DNA of 13,664 bases, from positions 1 to 13,664 of the forward strand of contig JADYZS010000075.1 in the NCBI GenBank assembly GCA_020853075.1, read 5' to 3'. Positions 7,657-13,664 of this stretch are shown here, one piece after another. The DNA comes from Anaerolineae bacterium. GTDB taxonomy: Bacteria; Chloroflexota; Anaerolineae; JADYZS01. The notes under the pieces are model-generated. The model ran no database searches. It had not been told where the DNA came from and saw only the letters and a program-made list of their open reading frames with translations. Each line of letters opens with the position of its first letter. Position 1 is the first letter of the stretch. The translations under genes were made by a program, and so were the position numbers.

Positions 7657-7725
7657 CATTATTACAAAACTTACATCTTCGGGGCGTTCCCCTTTCATGC
7701 CATTTTCATCTTGGTCTGGTATCAT
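7657..7725 (+). promoter_or_regulatory. Shared promoter element, copy A, upstream of the secreted protein at 7774
   Basis: TTTCAT half-sites lie at 7693-7698 and 7704-7709, 11 bp apart. They are followed by CTGG and the -10 box TATCAT at 7720-7725, giving an extended -10 (TGN). No TTGACA-like -35 is present, so activator dependence is likely. The upstream part 7657-7680 matches copy B at 19 of 24 positions, including ATCTTC. The predicted leader is about 42 nt. The rest of the gap 7588-7773 holds only a weak TTGCCA/TAGGAT pair at 7589-7617. Confidence 0.65.
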
Positions 7726-7773
7726 ACTGTACGGGGCCATAACTGTACCTTTGAAAAGGAGTTACCTAGCGAC

Positions 7774-10224
7774 ATGAGGCATAGGCACATTCCCCTTCTT
7801 GTGGCCGTGGCGCTACTGGCCTTGCTCACCGGCTCCGCGGTCACTCTGGCGAGAACGTCCTCTTCTTCTACCTCAGCCCCTAACGCTCCGCAGGGGCCCT
7901 CCTCGCCCGACTACGTCGGCTCAAACCGCAGGCCGGGCTTCTACACCATCAACACTCGCGCCGACGTTGACCTGAGTGACCCCAAGTATGGTGTAGTCGG
8001 TGACATCGGTTATTTCAAGTGGATACAATCTAACCCGGCAGAGAACGTCTATAACTTCGGCGACGTTGACTACTTCATCTCCACAAAGGCAGTGGGGAGC
8101 CGCAAGGTGGGGCTCTCCTTCCTTACCACCGCGACCCGTTGGGAGACCACGCCAGGCGTCATCTGTGCTGCCGATGCCATGCCTGCCTGGGCGCGCAAAC
8201 CCCATCCGGGCGGCAGCCAGAACGTCAACAACTACACCATCAAGATTGCCAGCGCGAAACCGCCAGACCCCAACCGGCCCGGATTTCGCCTGGACCTCCC
8301 CTGTGAGGCCCCCATCTACTGGAGCACCCTGTACCAGACCTACGTGCGCAAATGGGTACACGCCCTGGCCCAACACCTCTTCGTAGAACGCCCGGAGCTG
8401 GGCGCTAAGGTTGAATTCATCGGCATCGCCCACGGCGTGGACGGGGAAACCCGGCCCGTGGATAACGAAGATGAACCCGACCTGGAATCGCTCCCTGGAG
8501 GGTTCAGCAGCGGCATGTGGGTCTCGGCGGTGAACACCATCACCGACATTTGGTGGGACGAGTTCCGCAACCAGGCCGGCTTCACCGGCCCTCTCTTCAT
8601 CCTGGGCTCACCCTTCTACAAATCGTGTACCGAGCGTCCCCAGTTCATCGGCTGGGCCGCCAACAGGGGAGTGGGCATCGCCATCCTGGGCCTCTACCCC
8701 GACTCCAACGGCGCAGTGTTCGGCACAATTGGGAGCCCTTCCAACTGCGGCGCGCACGATGGCATTGTGAACTACGGTCACCGGGTGCCGGTCGCCTGGG
8801 AGACTTACCAGCACATGCTTCGCTATAACCGCGATTTCTACTGGGCCACCCTCCACGCGCTGGGCCGCCATTCCGACTACATCCGCATCCGGCGACAGTT
8901 CGTTTATCAGGATGCCAACGGCCAATCGGTGCCGGAGGTCGTCGGCCTCATCCAGCAGTGGCAGCCCTATTTCGGGGTCACGGTGGATAACACGCCTTCC
9001 ATCTGGGTCGCGATGCGCGAGCACCGCAACCCCATGGAGTATGGTAGCCAGGGCTTTGAGGCCAACAGCAACTGGCCCGTGCTGGGCAACTTTGAGTTCT
9101 ACCTGAAGCAAGTGGATAGCGTGCCGAATGGGCGGACGGTGATTGAGACCAACACCAGCACCGTGCGCGGCCAGCCGGTGTCATTAGGCCTCTGCGGCCC
9201 GGCTCCCATCGGGCCGCCGGGGTACGGGTGCAACAACAGCCCTTACAACAGCCAACTGCCGGCCTCCACCGAACTCAAGTCCGTCGGTGGCAACGTCATT
9301 CTCTCCAACTATGAGGCCTTCTACGCTCGCCGCACCGACCAGGCTACCAACAATTACATGATGTGGTTTGATGCCGATAACGCCTACATCAATCCGGGAG
9401 GCATCCCCGAAGGGCCGCGAGAGGTACGCATCACCGTCAAGTATTTTGACGTCAGCAACGATAAGTGGCGGCTCCTGTACGATTCCATGAGCGGGCCGAA
9501 ATACGCTACCCTGGACGGCACCGGCCAGACCTGGGTGCAGAAGCAGGGGAATAAGGTGTTGAGAACCGCGGTCTTCACCATCACCGATGCGCGGCTCAAC
9601 GGCCACCTGACCGGGGGCATGGACTTCGCCATTGACGCGCGCAACGAGAACGGCGTGAACGACGGCAACGAATGGATCCACATGGTGGACCTGGTGCGCG
9701 TCTCCTTCAGCACGCCGACCCCGACCCCGACCTACACGCCCACCGAGACGCCGACGGAAACGCCGACACCGACCGAAACACCCACCGCGACGCCCACTCC
9801 CACGGCGACTTCAGGGTTGGGCCGCGTGCGCGGCATGGTCTTCCACGACGTCAGCGGCGATGGGCTGCGGCAAGAGGGCGAGCCGGGCGTGGCCGATGCG
9901 ATCGTCTCGGCCTTCACCTTCCCGGCCAACACCGAGGTCATGAGCCAGACGACGACGAGCGACGGCCAGTACCTGTTCAGTCTCTCCCCCGGCACCTATC
10001 GCATCACCAAGTCCAACCCGCCGGGCTACACCACCAAACCTGAGCACGACGTGCCCTTTGTGGCACCTTTGAGTGGCGGTTCCGACTGGGAATGGAACTT
10101 CCCGGTCATCGCCCTTACGCCGACACCGACACCGACGGCCACCGCGACACCGACAGAAACGCCCAGCCCTACGCCCACCAGGACCGTGAACTATCTGCCT
10201 ATGGTGCTGCGGGACGCGTCGTAA
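7774..10224 (+). CDS. Secreted multidomain protein: TIM-barrel-like domain, beta-sandwich, SdrD_B module, C-terminal YLPMVLR
   Basis: 816 residues from ATG 7774. AAGGAG at 7756-7761 is 12 nt upstream, a long spacing. An in-frame GTG at 7711 lies inside the promoter and is discounted. Residues 1-27 form a signal peptide (MRHRH then a Leu/Ala/Val core). Residues ~45-440 resemble a TIM-barrel glycoside hydrolase: a YFKWIQSNPAENVYNFGDVD opening strand, Glu225 in HGVDGETRP and Glu343 in VAWETY are candidate acid residues. Residues ~500-645 look like a beta-sandwich, possibly carbohydrate-binding. A Thr/Pro linker (~647-679), an SdrD_B/Cna_B-like module (~683-770, DVSGDG), a second linker and NYLPMVLRDAS end it. 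The hydrolase role is inferred from fold-like patterns, not from a recognised family. The gene starting at 13156 is its paralogue. Confidence 0.78.
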   Translation: MRHRHIPLLVAVALLALLTGSAVTLARTSSSSTSAPNAPQGPSSPDYVGSNRRPGFYTINTRADVDLSDPKYGVVGDIGYFKWIQSNPAENVYNFGDVDYFISTKAVGSRKVGLSFLTTATRWETTPGVICAADAMPAWARKPHPGGSQNVNNYTIKIASAKPPDPNRPGFRLDLPCEAPIYWSTLYQTYVRKWVHALAQHLFVERPELGAKVEFIGIAHGVDGETRPVDNEDEPDLESLPGGFSSGMWVSAVNTITDIWWDEFRNQAGFTGPLFILGSPFYKSCTERPQFIGWAANRGVGIAILGLYPDSNGAVFGTIGSPSNCGAHDGIVNYGHRVPVAWETYQHMLRYNRDFYWATLHALGRHSDYIRIRRQFVYQDANGQSVPEVVGLIQQWQPYFGVTVDNTPSIWVAMREHRNPMEYGSQGFEANSNWPVLGNFEFYLKQVDSVPNGRTVIETNTSTVRGQPVSLGLCGPAPIGPPGYGCNNSPYNSQLPASTELKSVGGNVILSNYEAFYARRTDQATNNYMMWFDADNAYINPGGIPEGPREVRITVKYFDVSNDKWRLLYDSMSGPKYATLDGTGQTWVQKQGNKVLRTAVFTITDARLNGHLTGGMDFAIDARNENGVNDGNEWIHMVDLVRVSFSTPTPTPTYTPTETPTETPTPTETPTATPTPTATSGLGRVRGMVFHDVSGDGLRQEGEPGVADAIVSAFTFPANTEVMSQTTTSDGQYLFSLSPGTYRITKSNPPGYTTKPEHDVPFVAPLSGGSDWEWNFPVIALTPTPTPTATATPTETPSPTPTRTVNYLPMVLRDAS
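9712..9810 (+). repeat. Thr/Pro-rich linker repeat, first in the 7774 gene
   Basis: Degenerate tandem coding repeat of ACG/CCG/ACC codons giving TPTPT and TETPT units for about 33 residues. A second tract of the same type lies at 10117-10185. These low-complexity spacers separate folded modules on secreted proteins and are common targets of O-glycosylation in other bacteria. Glycosylation here is inference. Confidence 0.8.
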
Positions 10225-10263
10225 GCGGATAGCCGCTCAAGCGTCTGACTTCTAGCAATGTTT

Positions 10264-10350
10264 CCCCCTCACCCCAACCCTCTCCCCGCCGGGGAGAAGG
10301 AGATTACTCCCCTCTCCCTATGAGGGAGAGGGGACGGGGGTGGGGGTGGG
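10264..10350. repeat. REP-like C/G-asymmetric palindromic element
   Basis: The 167-bp gap between two secreted-protein genes holds two perfect hairpins: a 7-bp stem 10281-10287/10291-10297 and an 11-bp stem 10309-10319/10323-10333. Flanks of the CCCTCACCCC type on the left and GGGGGTGGG on the right can pair imperfectly around them. The sequence belongs to the same style as the element at 11918. No T-tract follows, and no promoter is evident in the gap, so the downstream gene may be read through from 7774. Confidence 0.7.
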
Positions 10351-10391
10351 TGTGACTGCCGCAAACAAAACCGCAGAGGCGCTGCCTGGAG

Positions 10392-11894
10392 GTGAACAAA
10401 ACGCACCGTTGGCTCTTGCGGGCGGGGGGGTTGCTCTGCGCCGTTTTCTTTTCTATGCTTGCCGCGCGCGCCGAATCGGACACAAACCGTGCCCTTCGGC
10501 GCGACTTTAGGCCTTTTTTTGCGTCACTCCTTATGGCCGGGGAGAACGTGCCTCGTGCCGAGGGCGGCACGTTAAGCGGCCTGGTTTGGAATGACCTGAA
10601 CGAGAACCAGATACCGGAAGCGGGCGAGCCGCCCCTGGCAGGGGCCACGGTGACTTTGCGTACCTCCGGCGGCCAATTAGTCGGTTCCCAGACGACGGCG
10701 GCAGATGGGCTATATAGCATGGAGAACTTGCCTGCCGGCACCTACCGTTTGCAAGGCACACCGTCGTCTGGTTACATTTTCATATCGTTGAGCGACCTGT
10801 TCATCCCTATCAGCGGGCAGGGGACTGTGACGGTCAATTTCGCGGCCCGGCTTATCGCCACCATGACACCGACACCCACGCGGGGCACACCGTCGCCCAC
10901 GCCAACCATCACCCCAACACCCAGCGCCACACCGTTGCTAGAGCCGGCGCGGGCGCGCCCGGCCAGTTGTGGTGGGAGTTATCGGGGCGACACCCGCACC
11001 GCGCGCTCCCTCGTCTCCCGTTATTCTTGCAAGCCCTCGTGGAACGAATCGGGGCCGGAAGACCTGTATGTTATCCCCTCTGCTGCCACCCAGCCCATCA
11101 CCCTCAATCTGGCCTATAATGCCCAGCAGGGCGATTTGGACGTCTTTATTCTGAACGGCCCCTACGCGGACAGGTGTCTGGCCGGGGGCGATACCTTTAC
11201 CGTGGCGCAGGCCGCGCCAGCGGGAGACCTCTACGTCGTCGTAGATGGCTACGAAGGCGCGGCGGGGGCGTACAACTTGGATATCACCTGCCCGTTAGGG
11301 CCGCAGGCGACCGTGACGCCGACGAGCACCCCCTCGGCCACGCCTTCGCCGTTCCCGACGTCCACGCAGACGCCTACACGCACCCGCACGCCCACCATCA
11401 CGCTAACCCCAACGCCGCGCTCCTATTACCTGCCGAGCCTCTTGCGCGTCTTCCCTATGCCGACGCTGACTCCCACGCGCACGCCGACCCGCACTCCCAC
11501 CGCGACCCGCACGCCGACGGTGACGTCAACGCCTACCATCACGGTAAGTCCGACGCGCACACCGACGCCGACACCCGGCGTCGGCCTGGCCCGCATAGAG
11601 GGGTTCGTCTTTGAGGATTTGAATGAGAATGGTCGGTACGAACCCTGGCTCAACGAGCCGTACATCAGCGGCGTTACCATTACCTTGAGCGCGGAGGCCG
11701 GCCCTATCGGGAGTACAGTCACGTCAGGCGGGTGGTATGGGTTTAGGAATCTGCAAGAGGGGACTTACACCGTCACGGAAACGCAACCAGAGGGTTATAT
11801 CAGTACGACGCCCGATCAAATCACACTTTACGTCTGGCCGGGGCAGCGGAGCATTGATAACAGTTTCGGCGAACGCCGCATCGCGCCGCCGTGA
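10392..11894 (+). CDS. Secreted SdrD_B - PPC - SdrD_B surface protein with Thr/Pro linkers
   Basis: 500 residues from GTG 10392; the start is uncertain because GGAGGTGA at 10388-10395 overlaps it (see findings). A hydrophobic segment at ~9-27 with basic residues before it is the export signal. Order: SdrD_B/Cna_B-like module (~60-155; VWNDLNEN, AGATV, NLPAGTYRL), Thr/Pro linker (~159-181), bacterial pre-peptidase C-terminal (PPC) domain (~193-303; PEDLYVI, GDLDVFIL, AYNLDITC, with a Cys pair 193/300 that could bridge), linker, YYLPSLLR at 345-352, another linker, then a second SdrD_B module (~400-494; VFEDLNENGRY). No catalytic domain is present, so it is probably structural or adhesive. It follows the 7774 gene without its own visible promoter. 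Confidence 0.83.
   Translation: MNKTHRWLLRAGGLLCAVFFSMLAARAESDTNRALRRDFRPFFASLLMAGENVPRAEGGTLSGLVWNDLNENQIPEAGEPPLAGATVTLRTSGGQLVGSQTTAADGLYSMENLPAGTYRLQGTPSSGYIFISLSDLFIPISGQGTVTVNFAARLIATMTPTPTRGTPSPTPTITPTPSATPLLEPARARPASCGGSYRGDTRTARSLVSRYSCKPSWNESGPEDLYVIPSAATQPITLNLAYNAQQGDLDVFILNGPYADRCLAGGDTFTVAQAAPAGDLYVVVDGYEGAAGAYNLDITCPLGPQATVTPTSTPSATPSPFPTSTQTPTRTRTPTITLTPTPRSYYLPSLLRVFPMPTLTPTRTPTRTPTATRTPTVTSTPTITVSPTRTPTPTPGVGLARIEGFVFEDLNENGRYEPWLNEPYISGVTITLSAEAGPIGSTVTSGGWYGFRNLQEGTYTVTETQPEGYISTTPDQITLYVWPGQRSIDNSFGERRIAPP
11307..11577 (+). repeat. Thr/Pro-rich linker repeats in the 10392 gene
   Basis: Two tracts of degenerate ACG/CCG/CGC codons giving TPT and RTPT units flank the segment encoding YYLPSLLR. 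A further tract is at 10866-10937. The near-repetitive DNA makes slippage or unequal exchange with the linker DNA of the 7774 gene plausible, which would shuffle modules between these proteins. Confidence 0.75.
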
Positions 11895-11917
11895 TGGGGG
11901 AACGAAGAGCAGGCGCG

Positions 11918-11954
11918 CCCCTCACCCCAGCGGGGAGAGGGCTGGGGTGAGGGG
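11918..11954. repeat. Perfect 14-bp inverted repeat, REP-like or terminator-like
   Basis: The arms 11918-11931 and 11941-11954 (CCCCTCACCCCAGC and its exact complement) enclose a 9-nt G-rich loop. It lies 23 nt after the stop of the 10392 gene. The stem is strong enough to slow polymerase, but no U-tract follows, so it is either a Rho-assisted 3' end or a palindromic repeat. It shares the CCCTCACCCC arm with the element at 10264. Confidence 0.75.
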
Positions 11955-11994
11955 AGATGCGGCTCATAGTACCAACCTCCTACCTGAAAAGCCC

Positions 11995-12063
11995 GATTAT
12001 TAAAAAACTGTAATCTTCAAATGGCCCGATTTTCATACTATTTTCATGCACGTCTGCTATCAT
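11995..12063 (+). promoter_or_regulatory. Shared promoter element, copy B, upstream of the sugar transferase
   Basis: TTTCAT half-sites at 12031-12036 and 12042-12047 are followed by CTGC and the -10 box TATCAT at 12058-12063. It aligns without gaps to copy A over 69 bp, including an A/T-rich 5' part ending in ATCTTC at 12013-12018. The predicted leader is about 33 nt. Confidence 0.65.
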
Positions 12064-12102
12064 AACTAGCGCGAGGGGCAAGGTTCAATGGGAGGCACCG
12101 AC

Positions 12103-12825
12103 ATGTTGGAAACGCAGACACAAGTAAGCCCGTGGCGGCGTGCATTCGGCCTGGGTGAATCTATGCCGCGCTGGATCGTGACGACATCGCGCCGCGACGT
12201 GCAACTCTATCAGTGGACCAAGCGGGCTTTTGACGTTATTCTTTCCTCTTTGCTCTTGGTGCTTTCTTCGCCCCTCATGCTTCTGATTGCCGTGGCGATC
12301 AAGCTAGACTCCCCCGGCCCCGTTATCTACGTACAGAAGCGAGTCGGCAAGGGTGGTTTGGTCTTCCCGTTCTACAAGTTCCGCTCTATGACCAACGGCG
12401 ATCATAGCCAGGTGGACAAGGAATATGCCAAGCAGTACATCAACGGCCATGCTGCCTCTACTCACGGCATTCTGAAGCCTGTGCACAGGCTGCGAACGGT
12501 GACGCGGGTGGGGCACATCTTGCGGAAAACGAGCCTGGATGAACTACCGCAACTCCTCTGCATCTTGAAAGGCGACATGAGTTTCGTTGGGCCTCGCCCG
12601 CTGATGGCTTATGAGGCAGAGGAGTTCAAAGATTGGCACTGGCGGCGGGCGGAAGTGACGCCAGGGCTCACAGGGTTGGCCCAAATCAACGGACGCAGCC
12701 GTCTTTCCTTTGACGAGATCGTGCGCCTTGACCTGCAATATATTGAAGCGCGCTCGCTCCTTCTTGACCTGTCTATCTTGCTTCGCACCGTTCCGCAAGT
12801 CCTTGCTGGCAAGGACGCGGGCTGA
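12103..12825 (+). CDS. Undecaprenyl-phosphate sugar phosphotransferase (small bacterial sugar transferase, PglC/WcaJ catalytic-domain type)
   Basis: 240 residues. ATG 12103 is preferred, with GGGAGG at 12090-12095 seven nt upstream; ATG 12088 would add five residues. These monotopic phosphoglycosyl transferases move a sugar-1-phosphate from a UDP-sugar to undecaprenyl phosphate, the first step of exopolysaccharide or glycan assembly, at the inner membrane face. Visible: KRAFD then a hydrophobic re-entrant helix at ~43-66 with Ser-Ser-Pro, SPGPVIYVQKRVG, FYKFRSM, the catalytic Asp146-Glu147 dyad in KTSLDELPQ, FVGPRP and TPGLTGLAQINGRS. It lacks the large N-terminal four-helix part of WcaJ/WbaP, so it is the short form. 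No other glycosyltransferases are in view. It stands alone under shared promoter copy B. Confidence 0.92.
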   Translation: MLETQTQVSPWRRAFGLGESMPRWIVTTSRRDVQLYQWTKRAFDVILSSLLLVLSSPLMLLIAVAIKLDSPGPVIYVQKRVGKGGLVFPFYKFRSMTNGDHSQVDKEYAKQYINGHAASTHGILKPVHRLRTVTRVGHILRKTSLDELPQLLCILKGDMSFVGPRPLMAYEAEEFKDWHWRRAEVTPGLTGLAQINGRSRLSFDEIVRLDLQYIEARSLLLDLSILLRTVPQVLAGKDAG

Positions 12826-12866
12826 CGGCGCCTGGTTCCTGCTACCCCCACAAGTCCTACTACCCG

Positions 12867-12930
12867 GGCAGGCCAGTAGGGGCCAGCATGTTGTGGCCCC
12901 TACTCCTTTCCCAAAGGAGCCGGGCCTGCC
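12867..12930. repeat. Branched (three-way junction) palindromic element
   Basis: An outer 8-bp stem (12867-12874 with 12923-12930) encloses two adjacent hairpins. The first has an 11-bp perfect stem, 12875-12885/12894-12904, with an 8-nt loop. The second has a 7-bp stem, 12903-12909/12913-12919, with loop CCC; it overlaps the first by two bases. Such GTAGGGGC-type palindromes look like dispersed intergenic repeats. It lies 41 nt after the transferase stop. Confidence 0.65.
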
Positions 12931-13039
12931 GTCGCGTGCTGCGACCTTCATCCTTCGTGACTTTTGGCCCTGCCTTGCGTCTGAGAAAATAGGGGGCATC
13001 TCGCGCGGTAGGGCCGGCACCTATCTTCTCAAGGCGGCC

Positions 13040-13072
13040 TTTCATGTGATTTTTATCTTCTCCTGCTATAAT
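13040..13072 (+). promoter_or_regulatory. Shared promoter element, copy C, upstream of the secreted protein at 13156
   Basis: TTTCAT at 13040-13045, TTTTAT at 13051-13056, then CTGC and a perfect TATAAT -10 box at 13067-13072. It aligns without gaps to copies A and B over 33 bp. ATCTTC occurs upstream at 13023-13028, 11 nt from the first half-site where the others have 12. Confidence 0.68.
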
Positions 13073-13155
13073 ATCAGTGCGTCCTTCCGCCGAGGCTGCC
13101 ATCTATCTCCCAGGTTTGGGGCCCATTTCCTGGCTGCATTTAGGATAACCCGCTT

Positions 13156-13664
13156 ATGAAACCGAAATACTTTGTCGCTTTGCTCCTCCTCTGCGTCGCC
13201 ACTCTTGGGCTGATCGCCCACGTATCGGCAGAAACGTCGCCCGCGCCGGTCTCTCTGTCGGCTGAAACGGCTCCCGATAACCCTCAATCGCCCGCGGTGA
13301 ATCCCACTCAACCGGGTATCTACATCATCGGCAGCACCTTTATGGATCGCAACACTTTCAAAATCGCGGGCGCGGTCAACTATTTCTCGTGGGCCAGCAT
13401 GAGTTCGGCGGACGGCGTCTATAATTTCAACGGCCTGGATACTTATATCAACACCCACGCCAGCGATGGCAAAAAAGTGGGGCTCTCCTTTACCTCCACA
13501 ACGACGCGCTGGGCCTCATCATTTACGCCGAACATTATCTGCGCCGCGGCGGCGATGCCCGCTTGGGCCCGCATCCCTTACACGAGCGGTAGCATCCATA
13601 ATGCGACCATCAAAGTTGCCAGCGCCAAGTATGATCCCAACCCGGGCGATTTATTCCGTCTGGA
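13156..13664 (+). CDS. Secreted protein, N-terminal part, paralogue of the 7774 protein (runs off the window)
   Basis: Open from ATG 13156 to the last base, 169 full codons, with no stop. AGGA at 13142-13145 is a weak ribosome site 10 nt upstream. A signal peptide is clear (MKPKY, a Leu/Val/Ala core, then HVSAETSPA). The mature part aligns with the 7774 protein: PGIYIIG against PGFYTIN, GVYNFNGLDTYI against NVYNFGDVDYFI, KKVGLSFTSTTTRW against RKVGLSFLTTATRW, AAAMPAWAR against ADAMPAWAR, and TIKVASAK against TIKIASAK. It is therefore the start of the same TIM-barrel-like domain; its C-terminal modules lie outside. Function is unknown, with a glycan-active role inferred only. Confidence 0.85.
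   Translation, partial: MKPKYFVALLLLCVATLGLIAHVSAETSPAPVSLSAETAPDNPQSPAVNPTQPGIYIIGSTFMDRNTFKIAGAVNYFSWASMSSADGVYNFNGLDTYINTHASDGKKVGLSFTSTTTRWASSFTPNIICAAAAMPAWARIPYTSGSIHNATIKVASAKYDPNPGDLFRL

Larger units (their letters stand above)
12826..13155. other. 330-bp intergenic region with a branched palindrome and a promoter
   Basis: No credible gene is seen. A + strand frame that runs from inside the transferase gene to 13159 has no start context and covers the promoter. The region holds the palindromic structure at 12867-12930, a stretch at 12950-12967 weakly resembling the nagA-leader repeat arm, promoter copy C, and a leader of about 77 nt. Confidence 0.7.

Noticed and set aside
9732..9995. 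Minus-strand frame with a VGVGV repeat, and a similar one opposite 11426-11722
   Set aside because: These are the reverse reading of the Thr/Pro linker codons.
9712..11577. CRISPR array or mobile repeat array
   Set aside because: The periodicity comes from Thr/Pro codons in frame inside two genes. There are no uniform repeats separated by unique spacers.
11918..11954. Classical intrinsic terminator
   Set aside because: The stem is excellent but a G/A-rich sequence follows, with no T-tract, so it is recorded as a repeat with possible terminator activity.
12867..12930. tRNA or tRNA-like gene
   Set aside because: The fold has only two inner arms, no T-loop or anticodon-arm features, and the wrong stem lengths.
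12710..13159. 149-codon + strand frame across the intergenic region
   Set aside because: It starts inside the transferase gene, runs through the branched palindrome and promoter copy C, and its overlap with the next start codon looks accidental.

Overview
The window is about 60% GC and bacterial. It most likely comes from a Chloroflexota organism of the Anaerolineae type. That placement is inferred from protein style: secreted proteins with Thr/Pro-rich linkers, SdrD_B-like modules and a terminal YLPxxLR motif, together with the palindromic intergenic repeats. There is no rRNA or tRNA gene to confirm it. All nine real protein genes lie on the + strand.

Region 1 (24-2973) holds a divergent PRPP synthetase-family protein followed by a 646-residue transglutaminase-like protein embedded in beta-sandwich modules. 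Region 2 (2974-7587) is a sugar or amino-sugar cassette. It contains two closely related Gfo/Idh/MocA dehydrogenases on either side of a lower-GC NAD-binding SDR protein, then a NagA-type deacetylase. A good sigma70-type promoter precedes the first dehydrogenase. A short coding remnant sits in the gap before the SDR gene, and an imperfect inverted repeat lies in front of nagA.

Region 3 (7588-13664) is a cell-surface module. It encodes an 816-residue secreted protein with a probable TIM-barrel-like domain, a 500-residue secreted protein (SdrD_B, PPC, SdrD_B), a small phosphoglycosyl transferase, and the 5' part of a second secreted protein paralogous to the first. This last gene begins at 13156 and runs off the window. 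Three palindromic intergenic elements lie between these genes.

The strongest new signal is regulatory. The genes at 7774, 12103 and 13156 share an ungapped 33-bp promoter block in which 21 columns are identical in all three copies. It has two TTTCAT-like half-sites 11 bp apart, then CTGN and a TATNAT -10 box (an extended -10). The geometry is what one expects of a response-regulator-activated promoter. It ties a glycan-initiating transferase to two paralogous secreted proteins as one regulon.
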